The notes under the pieces were generated by a model, which saw nothing but the letters and a program-made list of their open reading frames with translations, did no database searches and was not told the DNA's origin. From JBBQFC01 sp038321615 (GTDB taxonomy: Bacteria; Bacteroidota; Bacteroidia; Flavobacteriales_D; Cryomorphaceae): 64,000 nt of DNA. Of the stretch, positions 1-8,407 are shown one piece after another. Every line of letters begins with the position of its first letter. Position 1 is the first letter of the stretch. The translations under genes and the position numbers were made by a program. The stretch lies in contig JBBQFC010000003.1 of assembly GCA_038321615.1 (NCBI GenBank), positions 29,491 through 93,490 on the forward strand, read 5' to 3'.

Positions 1-783
1 ACCACAAGAGAGCTGAAGCAAATCACAAATATCCCCGTTATTGGTACTGTACCCGGCAACCCAAAGATCGAACAAGATAGGCTCGTGGTGGTGAAAAACG
101 CCCGTTCCAACATTGCCGAAGCTTTCCGAGGCATCCGCACGAACTTGCAATACTTTAATGAAAAGCCCGGGTCGAAAGTCATTCTACTTACCTCCCTTCA
201 TCCGGGAGAAGGAAAAACGTTTTGTTCTATAAACACAGGTGCCATTATAGCAAGTGCGGGAAAAAAAGTGCTTCTGCTCGATTTTGATATGCATAAGCCC
301 AAAGTCCACGAGTCACTCGAATTGGCCAATCTTAAAGGTCTTTCTACATACATTGGAGGTAGAGATAATCTCGCAGCAGTAATTCAAGAGACGGTGCTTC
401 CTGGGTTAGACGTTATTACCGCCGGCCCTATCCCGCCGAATGCTTCCGAGTTAATATTGAGTAGCCGTGTCGATGAACTTTTCGAAAGTGTGCGAAAACA
501 ATACGATTATATTATTGTCGACACGCCACCCATAATGCTTATTTCAGATAGTATGGTCTTGATCCGAAAGGCAGACGTGAGCATGTTTGTGCTGAATACC
601 GAAAAGGCTACACGGCAAGGAGTGCGACACCTGGAAGAATTAATCGAGATGAACCATTTGAATCATACATCTCTCATATTGAATAATGTGCAACTGAAGC
701 GCTGGCGCTACTACTATGGTAAATATTCCTATAGTGGTTCCTACGGTTATTACACCGCTGGCTATGGCCGGGATGACAATTAG
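1..783 (+). CDS. Wzc-type polysaccharide tyrosine autokinase, C-terminal part
   Basis: The reading frame is open from base 1, so this is the 3' end of a larger gene whose 5' part lies outside the window. The visible 260 residues are a bacterial tyrosine-kinase (BY-kinase) domain: an EAFRGIRTNL motif, a Walker A (HPGEGKTF), a Walker A' (LLLDFDMHKPK) and a Walker B (DYIIVDTPP). The C-terminus is a Tyr/Gly-rich tail (YYYGKYSYSGSYGYY), which in this family is the autophosphorylation cluster controlling chain length and export of capsule or exopolysaccharide at the inner membrane. It heads the polysaccharide operon that follows 26 nt downstream. A complete paralogue lies at 50226-52688. The GTG codon at 85 is internal, not a start. 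Confidence 0.9.
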   Translation, partial: TTRELKQITNIPVIGTVPGNPKIEQDRLVVVKNARSNIAEAFRGIRTNLQYFNEKPGSKVILLTSLHPGEGKTFCSINTGAIIASAGKKVLLLDFDMHKPKVHESLELANLKGLSTYIGGRDNLAAVIQETVLPGLDVITAGPIPPNASELILSSRVDELFESVRKQYDYIIVDTPPIMLISDSMVLIRKADVSMFVLNTEKATRQGVRHLEELIEMNHLNHTSLILNNVQLKRWRYYYGKYSYSGSYGYYTAGYGRDDN

Positions 784-809
784 TAGTTTTTGTCTGAACT
801 TCGCTTTCT

Positions 810-1886
810 ATGGAAATGAACGCTCTCGAAGAGCCATTCTTCTCGATTGTTATCCCCAATTTCAATAAGGGTAATTTCGTTGCCGAATGCATAGAATCGG
901 TTAAAAATCAGAATTTTCTTAATTGGGAGATACTCTTTGTCGATGATCATTCTACTGACGGGAGCGATCGCTTAGCGCAGCAAATGATAGATAAGGATGA
1001 TCGCTGTACTTTTCTGGTCAATACTACGGGTAGAAAGGGTGCCAATGCCGCGCGCAACTTAGGTTTTGAGCGTGCGCGAGGTCAATACATTATTTTTCTT
1101 GATAGCGATGATCTCATGCTGCCCACCAGCCTTCAACTGAGGAGCGAACTCGCTGAAAAATATTCCGATCTGGCATATTTTGCCCTTCCAATGGGGCTAT
1201 TTAACGATCGGATAGGCGATTCTGATCTCATAACCAATATTCCTACGTCCGAGCCCGATTTGAATCGTTTTTTAAAACGCGATCTGCTTTGGTTAATCAC
1301 GGGACCTACCTGGAAGTATGCTGCTTTCAAACAGTTAGGAGGCTTCGATTTAAATTTACAGAGTCAGCAGGATTTAGATTTACACGTGCGGGCGCTCATT
1401 GCTGGGCTACCTTACCGATATTTTCATCTAGCCCCCGATACATTCTACCGCAGAAACGTGGTATCTGAAGCACGATTAAATTCCCAGTCAGTTGAACACT
1501 TCAAAGCGCGCTTTGCCATGTTGCGCCGCCAGCACGAGCTTCTTTTAAAAGCGAGCTTGAACACTTCTGATACCGACCTAATTATTGCTTCATCACTATT
1601 AGCTCTTGCGCAAATGATGCGCTGGCATCAAGTGGAGTTGGGTAAGTCTGAAGCGCTAGCCAAAGCACTCGAATATTGGAAGCCAGCCCAAGAATTGGGA
1701 CTAGTGACAAAGACAGACTATCGCCTAAGTAAGCTATACATTCTTTTTAAGCATCAATTGCTCTTTAATTACAGCCCTTTCCTCCGCGACCGATTGGAAG
1801 CTTTTTTTCTCCGCCGTTTGGGAAGCCTTATCTTCGTCCCCAGCAAAACTTGCTGCCAGGTGGTATTTCAGCCAGATGAACAATAA
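810..1886 (+). CDS. Glycosyltransferase family 2
   Basis: A 358-residue GT-A fold transferase. The N-terminus reads FSIVIPNFNKGNFV, followed by VDDHSTDGS (nucleotide-sugar binding), NAARNLGFERARG, and FLDSDD as the DxD metal site near residue 99. These are the standard order and spacing of inverting GT2 enzymes that build polysaccharide repeat units at the cytoplasmic face. The C-terminal 120 residues are helical and unrecognised. The donor and acceptor sugars cannot be deduced. The start is ATG 810, with an alternative ATG at 816. The stop overlaps the next gene's start by 11 nt, which suggests translational coupling. Confidence 0.88.
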   Translation: MEMNALEEPFFSIVIPNFNKGNFVAECIESVKNQNFLNWEILFVDDHSTDGSDRLAQQMIDKDDRCTFLVNTTGRKGANAARNLGFERARGQYIIFLDSDDLMLPTSLQLRSELAEKYSDLAYFALPMGLFNDRIGDSDLITNIPTSEPDLNRFLKRDLLWLITGPTWKYAAFKQLGGFDLNLQSQQDLDLHVRALIAGLPYRYFHLAPDTFYRRNVVSEARLNSQSVEHFKARFAMLRRQHELLLKASLNTSDTDLIIASSLLALAQMMRWHQVELGKSEALAKALEYWKPAQELGLVTKTDYRLSKLYILFKHQLLFNYSPFLRDRLEAFFLRRLGSLIFVPSKTCCQVVFQPDEQ

Positions 1887-3057
1887 AGCGCATATCCTTT
1901 TTATATCATCATGGTGGCCCACAATCCATACTTCTGAAGGCACCTTCGTTGAGCTCCACTTACTCGCGCTTCAATCGCGCGGGTGTAAATGCGCCTTGCT
2001 TTTATCGGGCGAGATAACTTTGGGGAATTTCATCGCATCTGGATTTCGGAGCAGAACTTTCAACCGGTTTAGAAGGAATAGGGCGATCCATTTTATCGAT
2101 AATCTTACCGTTCATAAAAGGCCTCTGCGCTGGGCAAAAAGGCCGATGGAATATCGAAAAAGGAATATTTTAAAAGCATCGAACCTCAAGCTTTCGGCCT
2201 ACATCGCTGGGCATGGCAAACCCGATTTTATTTTTCACCACGGTGTATTCGATTATGTCTACCTCACTACTTATTTGAGCGAATTTTTCGAGATTCCGGT
2301 TTGGTACATGGAACATTCGCCAAATATGTCTGCTGAGAAAATTCCCTGCGCCAATCCATTTGACACGAAGGCCAATTTGAAGAGTTTTGCAAAGGAGTCC
2401 GAACGTAGGTTTGCCGTTACCGACGCCCACGTAAAACGCATGACTGCCATATTTGGAATTCCATTTGAGTATTGCCCCAATGTAATTACTGATGATTTCT
2501 TTGCAAATCCGGAAGAAATTTCCCGGAGAGGAAATGTATTTCATTTTGCTAATGTTGCTATTCTCGACCCGCGGAAAAACCAACAAATGTTGATCGAAGC
2601 ATTTGCGAAAAGTTTTAAGGGCGATCAAAGCGCCAAACTGTACATTGCTGGCGACGGCCCGCTGAAAGCAAAGCTCCAAGCGGTAGTCGATAAGCTCGGA
2701 GTGGTCGACCAAGTCGAGATAATTGGTTACGTAGATCGGGAAGGTATCAAGCAATTGCTGGACAGGGTGCATTGCTTTGTGCTGAGTTCACATGCGGAGA
2801 CATTTGGGGTAGTGCTTATTGAAGCTATGTCGCGCGGAATTCCTGCTATCTCTACAGATATTGATGGGCCGAGAGAAATTGTAACCCGTAAAAATGGTAT
2901 ACTATGTCAACCAAATGATGCAGAAGCGATGGCGCGCGCCATGCTCGAGATGAGAGCAAATTATGCGCGCTACGATCCATCGGAAATTGTTGCCAGTGTG
3001 GCTTCAAGATATGGGCCTGATGCTGTAACTCAAGTTTTATTTGAGAATAATGCGTAA
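1876..3057 (+). CDS. Glycosyltransferase family 4 (GT-B fold)
   Basis: A 393-residue GT-B transferase. The C-terminal half carries family GT4 (Glycos_transf_1) features: VAILDPRKNQQMLIEAFAK, LYIAGDGPLKAKLQ, and the retaining-enzyme motif SSHAETFGVVLIEAMSRGIPAISTD written as EAMSRG-centred E-x7-E. The N-terminal WWPTIHTSEGTFVELH resembles acceptor-binding regions of polysaccharide GTs. The specificity is unknown. It overlaps both neighbours (11 nt upstream, 8 nt downstream if the next gene starts at 3050). Confidence 0.88.
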   Translation: MNNKAHILFISSWWPTIHTSEGTFVELHLLALQSRGCKCALLLSGEITLGNFIASGFRSRTFNRFRRNRAIHFIDNLTVHKRPLRWAKRPMEYRKRNILKASNLKLSAYIAGHGKPDFIFHHGVFDYVYLTTYLSEFFEIPVWYMEHSPNMSAEKIPCANPFDTKANLKSFAKESERRFAVTDAHVKRMTAIFGIPFEYCPNVITDDFFANPEEISRRGNVFHFANVAILDPRKNQQMLIEAFAKSFKGDQSAKLYIAGDGPLKAKLQAVVDKLGVVDQVEIIGYVDREGIKQLLDRVHCFVLSSHAETFGVVLIEAMSRGIPAISTDIDGPREIVTRKNGILCQPNDAEAMARAMLEMRANYARYDPSEIVASVASRYGPDAVTQVLFENNA

Positions 3058-4057
3058 TGTAGAGCTGGAATATAGGCCAATTGAGCGGGAACTGATCGAT
3101 CCGCTTGGAGCCACCACCGTAGCATATGGTATGCGAGGGCTTAATTGGAAGGGCAGGGCGAAATATAGATTTCTCACTTGGAAATTTGCGCGCGAATTGC
3201 GAAGCATTTATCGTGCCGCCATCCGAACCAAGGTTCTTTACTACGGGCCGTTCAAAGGAGAATTTGGCCATTTCTTGCTTCACAATCTACCTTTTCTTGT
3301 CCATTTACACCAGCAAGGGGTTGCTCTGCATTATTGCGGTATGGAACTGCACAAGCCTTTTCTGGTCGATGAAGCAGGCAATTCGATTATCGCACGGTGG
3401 TATCCCTTGCGCGATTTTTTTAATGAAGTGCGGCCGAATGCAAACGAAACCCTACTCCCTCCCGACGTAGAGCGCGAAGTCGATCAATTCAAACGCTTGG
3501 CGCAACGCTCGGGATTCCCTTTTTTAGATATCTCGAAAAATGACAGGTATTGGTTTGTTTTTAGAAATTGGCAGCTAAATGGGCGTCAAAATATATACAA
3601 TCTTCAGCCAATTTACAGCCAAGGAAAACGATCGCAATGTGTCATCTTTCCCCGGAAGAAGGGAGCGCCTTCTACTACAAATAATGGGGAACCTTGGGAC
3701 TACAACGCTATGGCAAATGCAGTGGCGCCTTATTTTGACGAAGTACTACTGGTGGGTCATCCTTCCATGAGCGCGGAGGTGCAGGCGAGCGAAAGTTTCA
3801 GAGTGTGCACTTCGGCCGACAATATCGACACCTTAAAGCACTGCGCGTCGGCGCAGTTAATTATTACTCAACACTCGGGAGCGGTGCATCTTGGGGCTTA
3901 TGTAGATACTCCGGTACTCGTTGTCTTTAAAGGCGAAAAGCCTGTTAAAGGCTTGGTGGACACGTTGCGTTTTCGAAAAAACCTGACATCGAGACCATTG
4001 CATTATGCTTTGTCAGAATTAGAAGTTATTGATTACGTAAAGCGTTTGAACAGCTAA
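3050..4057 (+). CDS. Putative glycosyltransferase, GT9/GT61-like C-terminal half
   Basis: A protein of about 335 residues that I cannot place firmly. The C-terminal segment LIITQHSGAVHLGAYVDTPV resembles the donor-site loop of GT9 heptosyltransferases (T-x-SG-x-HLA...TPV), and GEFGHFLLHNLP near residue 70 resembles the GT61/DUF563 N-terminal region. A GT-B-like sugar transferase is the best guess. A TTG at 3041 is in frame, but ATG 3050 fits better and overlaps the preceding stop by 8 nt. It sits inside an otherwise unbroken polysaccharide operon. It could instead be a non-catalytic polysaccharide assembly protein. Confidence 0.6.
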   Translation: MRNVELEYRPIERELIDPLGATTVAYGMRGLNWKGRAKYRFLTWKFARELRSIYRAAIRTKVLYYGPFKGEFGHFLLHNLPFLVHLHQQGVALHYCGMELHKPFLVDEAGNSIIARWYPLRDFFNEVRPNANETLLPPDVEREVDQFKRLAQRSGFPFLDISKNDRYWFVFRNWQLNGRQNIYNLQPIYSQGKRSQCVIFPRKKGAPSTTNNGEPWDYNAMANAVAPYFDEVLLVGHPSMSAEVQASESFRVCTSADNIDTLKHCASAQLIITQHSGAVHLGAYVDTPVLVVFKGEKPVKGLVDTLRFRKNLTSRPLHYALSELEVIDYVKRLNS

Positions 4058-4470
4058 TGTTCGATTATCTTTTCACCAATCCACTTACGCCATCGCTCGA
4101 TAAACGGCCGCCTTCTGAACGGCACAAACCGGCTGGACAATCAAAGGGAAATAGGCTGTTTGAAATTAAAAGACAGTGCGGAGCTACGCCACCATCTCTT
4201 GCGAAATATGCGGGAAGGCCCGACGATGACGATTTCATTAATCCTGCGGTATTCGATGAAGCGTTCAAGACCGGGTTTGATATTGTTGTCGGTCGCAATG
4301 ACTCACCTTACGATCTTGAATGGGCGCGGAGCGTCCGTAAATACGGAGCATGTTTTTCCAATACCGCAAAATTGCGGGCGATCAGGGTAAAAAACGATCG
4401 ATCAATTGCTCCTTTGCTACTTCCGAAAAAAAGCCTTCTTTCACGCATTCGTAATTTTTCTTCAAATTAA
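4057..4470 (+). pseudogene. Hypothetical cluster protein with probable compensating frameshifts
   Basis: The annotated frame (137 aa, starting at a TAATG overlap) changes character in the middle. Residues 1-16 and from about residue 56 onward (DDDDFINPAVFDEAF, then FDIVVGRNDSPYDLEWARS) read like normal protein, but the stretch between is Pro/Arg-rich and unconvincing. Over bases about 4106-4222 the +1 frame reads instead LLNGTNRLDNQREIGCLKLK and AELRHHLLRNMREGP, which joins smoothly to DDDDFINP. An extra base near 4100-4112 and a missing base near 4217-4224 would explain this. I do not recognise the family. The protein may be decayed, or the two indels may be assembly errors. Neighbours are sugar-processing genes. 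Confidence 0.5.
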
Positions 4471-4471
4471 C

Positions 4472-5365
4472 ATGCCTTCACTCCTTTATAGCATTGAAGC
4501 TTTCATAGAGCAAGTTAGAGATCTGCGCGTTTGCGTTATTGGCGAAACTATAATCGATGAGTTTGTTGAAGTGAGCTACGAAGGTCAGAGCATGAAATCC
4601 TTTTGTCCGGTTTTCCGGTACGCGAACGACGATACCGCGCCGCAACGGCAAATGGGCGGAGCAGCAGCTATAGCCAATCACTTGCGCGATTTTGTAAAAT
4701 CGGTCGATTTAGTGTCCAATACTGAAGGCGAAATTGTGAAAACCAGGCTTATCGATCGCGATGATCAGAAAAAACATGTGGAGATTAACAAATTTGACGC
4801 GCGTAAATTTGGACCTATTGAAATCGATGATTCAAAATACGATGTAGTGATTGTAGCCGATTTTGGCCACGGTTTTTGCGACGGTCTGACTGTATCGGGT
4901 CACTACCATTTTATGACCCAAACCAACTCCAACAATTTTGGATACAACCGCCTTTCAAAATGGAAAAAGAATCGAAAACACAGTGCCTGTTTAGATTTGC
5001 GGGAAGCGAGCTTGCAGGTAAATCGGAAAACAGATTTCAGCGGGCGAGACGCCATTCGCGAAATATTCGGGTATGAAATCAATGCTGAAAAGCTTTTTTT
5101 GACCCTTGGTCGCAAGGGTTCGGTTTATTTTGACGGCGATCAATACGTTCATCAACCCGTTTTTGCTGGGCCTGTGGTAGATACCATCGGTGCTGGCGAT
5201 ACATTCTACGCTTTTGCTGCACTCAGCGCAGTGATTAACTTTGCCGACATAAACCACGTGATGCTCGTGCCGGCATTGGCAGCCAGCCTATCGTGTACCT
5301 GGCTTTGCAACGAAGATGCCGTAACGCGCGAAAAACTGATTGCCCATGCAAATCGATTTATATAA
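4472..5365 (+). CDS. PfkB/ribokinase-family sugar kinase, RfaE1 (HldE kinase)-like
   Basis: A protein of about 297 residues. The N-terminus VCVIGETIIDEFVEV matches the RfaE1-type opening, QMGGAAAIANHL is the GGA substrate loop, and VVDTIGAGDTFYAF is PfkB signature 2 with the catalytic Asp in GAGD. RfaE1 enzymes phosphorylate heptose-7-phosphate. Here the substrate is inferred only from the adjacent GmhA-like isomerase and the RfaE2/TagD-like nucleotidyltransferase. The start is taken as ATG 4472, right after the upstream stop at 4470, not the TTG/ATG 22 codons earlier that lies inside the preceding gene. It overlaps the following SIS gene. Confidence 0.82.
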   Translation: MPSLLYSIEAFIEQVRDLRVCVIGETIIDEFVEVSYEGQSMKSFCPVFRYANDDTAPQRQMGGAAAIANHLRDFVKSVDLVSNTEGEIVKTRLIDRDDQKKHVEINKFDARKFGPIEIDDSKYDVVIVADFGHGFCDGLTVSGHYHFMTQTNSNNFGYNRLSKWKKNRKHSACLDLREASLQVNRKTDFSGRDAIREIFGYEINAEKLFLTLGRKGSVYFDGDQYVHQPVFAGPVVDTIGAGDTFYAFAALSAVINFADINHVMLVPALAASLSCTWLCNEDAVTREKLIAHANRFI

Positions 5366-5861
5366 AAACTCTTTTGCCCATTACTTTGGTCAGGAAATAC
5401 TGCGCATAGATATTCAGCGCGCAGTAACCCTGCTCGATTCGGCCAAACGAATATTGTTTATTGGCAATGGTGGGAGCAATGCTATCGCCAGCCATATGAT
5501 GGAAGATTTTATGAAAATAGCTGGAAAGCAAACGCTAAGCTTTAGCGATCCAGCCTTGATTACTTGCTTTGCTAACGATTATGGATACGAGAATGCCTTG
5601 TCGCGGTGGATCGATTTTCAATTTCAAGATGGCGATATCTTGGTAGCCATTAGCTCATCGGGCGAGTCAAAAAATATTCTAAACGCAGCGGAAACGCATC
5701 AAAAACGGGGCGGCAAAATAATTTCCCTTTCGGGTTTTGATATGGATAACCGACTTTCAAAATTGGGCGACATTAACTTTCAAGTTCCAGAGCGCAATTA
5801 TGGTATCGTCGAATGTTTTCATCAAGTGATTCTTCACGCTATCTTAGACGAGTTAGCATGA
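5346..5861 (+). CDS. SIS-domain phosphosugar isomerase, GmhA-like
   Basis: A 171-residue single SIS domain. Motifs seen are FIGNGGSNAIASHMMEDF (phosphosugar loop with NGGS), FANDYGYENALSRW and ISSSGESKNIL, the same order as in GmhA (sedoheptulose-7-phosphate isomerase) and DiaA. Length and motifs favour GmhA over the larger GlmS/KpsF types. It would supply the substrate for the PfkB kinase immediately upstream. ATG 5346 is preferred over an in-frame TTG at 5340. The gene begins inside the kinase gene and ends in an ATGA overlap with the epimerase. Confidence 0.82.
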   Translation: MQIDLYKNSFAHYFGQEILRIDIQRAVTLLDSAKRILFIGNGGSNAIASHMMEDFMKIAGKQTLSFSDPALITCFANDYGYENALSRWIDFQFQDGDILVAISSSGESKNILNAAETHQKRGGKIISLSGFDMDNRLSKLGDINFQVPERNYGIVECFHQVILHAILDELA

Positions 5862-6775
5862 CGGTAAATAGCGTTTTAATAACAGGTGTCGCTGGATTTA
5901 TCGGGAGCAATTTACTCGATTTTCTCCTTTCGGAAACCGATTGGCAAGTAACAGGTATCGATAATTTCAGCACCGGTAGGCGTTCGAATATCGCTGGTCA
6001 ACTGGATAATCCGCGTTTCACTTTTGTAGAAGGTGACCTACTTCAGCTCACTGATTTGAAGCCCTACCAAGTGGTATTTCACTTAGCGGCACTTCCACGT
6101 ATTCAGCCCAGTTTTGAGCTTATCAACGATCATATCCGGCAGAATTTAATGACTTCGACCCACCTGATCGAGGTGATGATCAAACAAAAACACTTTCCGC
6201 GATTGGTGAATAGTTCGTCGAGCGCTATCTACGGCACGCCCACGCTGATGCCCACACCCGAAGAAGATCGTGTGGACTGCTTGAGCCCATATGCTTTTCA
6301 AAAGTATGAAGCAGAGAAATACCTCGAATTGCTGGCTACGCGATATCCGCTCGATTACGTGAATCTGCGCTATTTCAATCCGTATGGCGATAGAAGCTAT
6401 AACCCCGACAATACGTTTAACGCGTATAGCAGCGTAGTTGGAATCTTTCTTTACAGGGCGAGCGAAGGTTTGCCGCTACACATCACCGGCGATGGCAGTC
6501 AGCAGCGCGATTTCATTCACGTGGGCGATTTAGCTCGTGCTAATTATATGGCAGCCATTCATCCCAATAAACTTAACACATCCTTTAATATCGGCCAATC
6601 AACTACTATTTCGGTGCTGGAATTAGCGAAAATGATATCTGACGATCTCGAGTTTATTCCGAAACGCGATGGAGAAGCTGAAATAACCTACGCCGACAAT
6701 CGGAAGGCCGGTGAAATATTGGGATGGCGCCCGACGCATAGCCTCACGGCATATATACAAGGAGCAAGGCTATGA
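5858..6775 (+). CDS. NAD-dependent sugar epimerase/dehydratase (extended SDR)
   Basis: A protein of about 305 residues. It has a Rossmann GVAGFIGSN (GxxGxxG), an SSSSAIYG catalytic Ser region, and YAFQK as YxxxK. LRYFNPYGDR and GDGSQQRDFIHV are hallmarks of GalE/Gne/RmlB-type extended SDRs acting on nucleotide sugars. The exact epimer or dehydratase reaction cannot be assigned. The longer open frame from 5813 is rejected, because ATG 5858 forms an ATGA overlap with the SIS gene and starts directly at MTVNSVLITG. It is the third gene of the sugar-activation block. Confidence 0.88.
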   Translation: MTVNSVLITGVAGFIGSNLLDFLLSETDWQVTGIDNFSTGRRSNIAGQLDNPRFTFVEGDLLQLTDLKPYQVVFHLAALPRIQPSFELINDHIRQNLMTSTHLIEVMIKQKHFPRLVNSSSSAIYGTPTLMPTPEEDRVDCLSPYAFQKYEAEKYLELLATRYPLDYVNLRYFNPYGDRSYNPDNTFNAYSSVVGIFLYRASEGLPLHITGDGSQQRDFIHVGDLARANYMAAIHPNKLNTSFNIGQSTTISVLELAKMISDDLEFIPKRDGEAEITYADNRKAGEILGWRPTHSLTAYIQGARL

Positions 6776-7191
6776 TTAGGGGCTTTGCATGTGGGGTATT
6801 TGATCTCTATCATCCCGGCCATGTGCTTATGCTGGCCGAATGCAGCGCACACTGCGACCATCTTACCGTTGCTGTGAACCGTGCGTCGGCATTCGAGCCT
6901 AAAATAAATCCCAATAAGCGTGCGCCCATTTTCACTGCCGAAGAGCGCGCCAAAGTGCTGCGATCCGTAAAGTATGTGGATGAAGTGATCTTTTATGATT
7001 CTGAAAGCGAACTAACTTTCCTTATGGAAAATGGCAATTACGCAATCCGTTTTTTGGGTGATGATTACCGTGGTAAACCTATCACCGCTCCAGAAGCCAT
7101 CCGCACCATACACTACCTAGATAGAAGCCACGGCTACAGCACTAGCTCCGTTCTTCTCCGTATCGGCACTCAAATAAAAAATTTGGCCTGA
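6772..7191 (+). CDS. Cytidylyltransferase-like protein (TagD / RfaE2 family)
   Basis: A 139-residue nucleotidyltransferase of the HxGH superfamily. GVFDLYHPGHVLML carries the HPGH nucleotide-binding motif, GDDYRGK follows, and HGYSTSSV replaces the usual RTEGISTT-x-I signature. Size and motifs match glycerol-3-phosphate cytidylyltransferase and the RfaE2 adenylyltransferase half of HldE. Which nucleotide and sugar or polyol it uses is unknown. Following a PfkB kinase and a GmhA homologue, NDP-heptose synthesis is an attractive inference, although no GmhB phosphatase is visible. ATGA overlap with the epimerase. Confidence 0.8.
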   Translation: MIRGFACGVFDLYHPGHVLMLAECSAHCDHLTVAVNRASAFEPKINPNKRAPIFTAEERAKVLRSVKYVDEVIFYDSESELTFLMENGNYAIRFLGDDYRGKPITAPEAIRTIHYLDRSHGYSTSSVLLRIGTQIKNLA

Positions 7192-7198
7192 GGTGCCA

Positions 7199-8407
7199 AT
7201 GCGAATCCTAATAGCCTGTTATACCTTTCCCCCGTCGAGTGGCATCGGGGGACGCAGATGGGCTAAGTTTGCCAAATATCTCCAGCGAGCTGGGGCAGAA
7301 GTAACGATGGTGGCTGCTGCAGGAACCGATAACAATAGCCCTTGGGCGAACGACGTAGTTGGAATTAATCAGACCCGTTTTATAAGTCGTTATCCCATCA
7401 TTTTGACGGGTACCCCGAAATCGGTATTCGATCGACTGTGGTATCGATTACAACTGCTGCGCATGCGCTGGCTCGGCAAGGGTACCCCATATGATCGGGC
7501 GCTACTAGACCGCGAGAATTATAAGCAAACTATTCGGCAAGAGATAGCTCGGTTTAACCCCGAAGTAATTATCGCTACAGGGGCTCCGTTCAGAATATTG
7601 AGCTTCACCGCAGAATTAAGGCTGGAGTATCCGGAAATAAAATTTTTTGCTGATTTCCGCGATCCGTGGACCTGGGGCGAAGCATTCGGTTATAACCAGC
7701 TCAACCCGAAAAGACTGCGGCATGAGCAGAAGATGGAGCAAAATGTTGTACAGGTCTTCGATGGAATATGGAGTCCGTGGAGCGAAATAATTACAACTCT
7801 TTCCGAAAAATATCCCTCGCAAGCGCATAAATTTTCGCAACTTCCACATGCATTCGATCTGAATGATCTACCTCCTAGCAATTCACGTGCGATGCAAGGA
7901 CAAAGCGACACTGTTCGGATTATTTATGGGGGAACCATCTATAAGCATTCCCGCGAACATTTTGAATTCTTGGCGCGATTCGTTTCCGGATCATCCGGCA
8001 GGGTAGTCTGGCAAATTTATGCCCAACCTGCGCCAAATTGGCTCGTGCATTTTTCCGGCTCCGAAGTAAAAGCCCCGCTGGCGTCCCAAGTATTTTTTGC
8101 GGAAGCCGCTCAATCAGATTGGCTCGTTCTGATTATCCCTCCCCATGCGGTTAATGGCGTGCCTACGAAGGTGCTGGAGTATGCAGCCCTTGGCAAACCC
8201 ATCGTAATGCTTGGCCATCGGGGAGATTTGAGCGATTTCGTGCTTCGAAATAAGCTTGGTTTATTCGCCGAAAGCGAGGCCGATCTCTCCAAAATTCTAT
8301 TTTCTAATTTCGCCCCTGCAATGGATAAAGCACAACTCGAAGCATACCGGTTCGACAAGGTAACGGCTCGCCTGTTAGAATGCATTGCTGAAACGCGAAG
8401 CAAATGA
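7199..8407 (+). CDS. Glycosyltransferase, GT4-like
   Basis: A protein of about 402 residues with an N-terminal ILIACYTFPPSSGIGGRRWAK, the glycine-rich acceptor loop common in polysaccharide GT4 enzymes. ADFRDPWTWGEAF and the C-terminal GVPTKVLEYAALGKP are typical of the transferases related to WbuB. ATG 7199 is chosen over GTG 7193, with a GAGGTG purine-rich stretch 3 nt upstream, one of the better ribosome-binding sites in the operon. The last codons overlap the WecB start (ATGA). The sugar specificity is unknown. Confidence 0.82.
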   Translation: MRILIACYTFPPSSGIGGRRWAKFAKYLQRAGAEVTMVAAAGTDNNSPWANDVVGINQTRFISRYPIILTGTPKSVFDRLWYRLQLLRMRWLGKGTPYDRALLDRENYKQTIRQEIARFNPEVIIATGAPFRILSFTAELRLEYPEIKFFADFRDPWTWGEAFGYNQLNPKRLRHEQKMEQNVVQVFDGIWSPWSEIITTLSEKYPSQAHKFSQLPHAFDLNDLPPSNSRAMQGQSDTVRIIYGGTIYKHSREHFEFLARFVSGSSGRVVWQIYAQPAPNWLVHFSGSEVKAPLASQVFFAEAAQSDWLVLIIPPHAVNGVPTKVLEYAALGKPIVMLGHRGDLSDFVLRNKLGLFAESEADLSKILFSNFAPAMDKAQLEAYRFDKVTARLLECIAETRSK

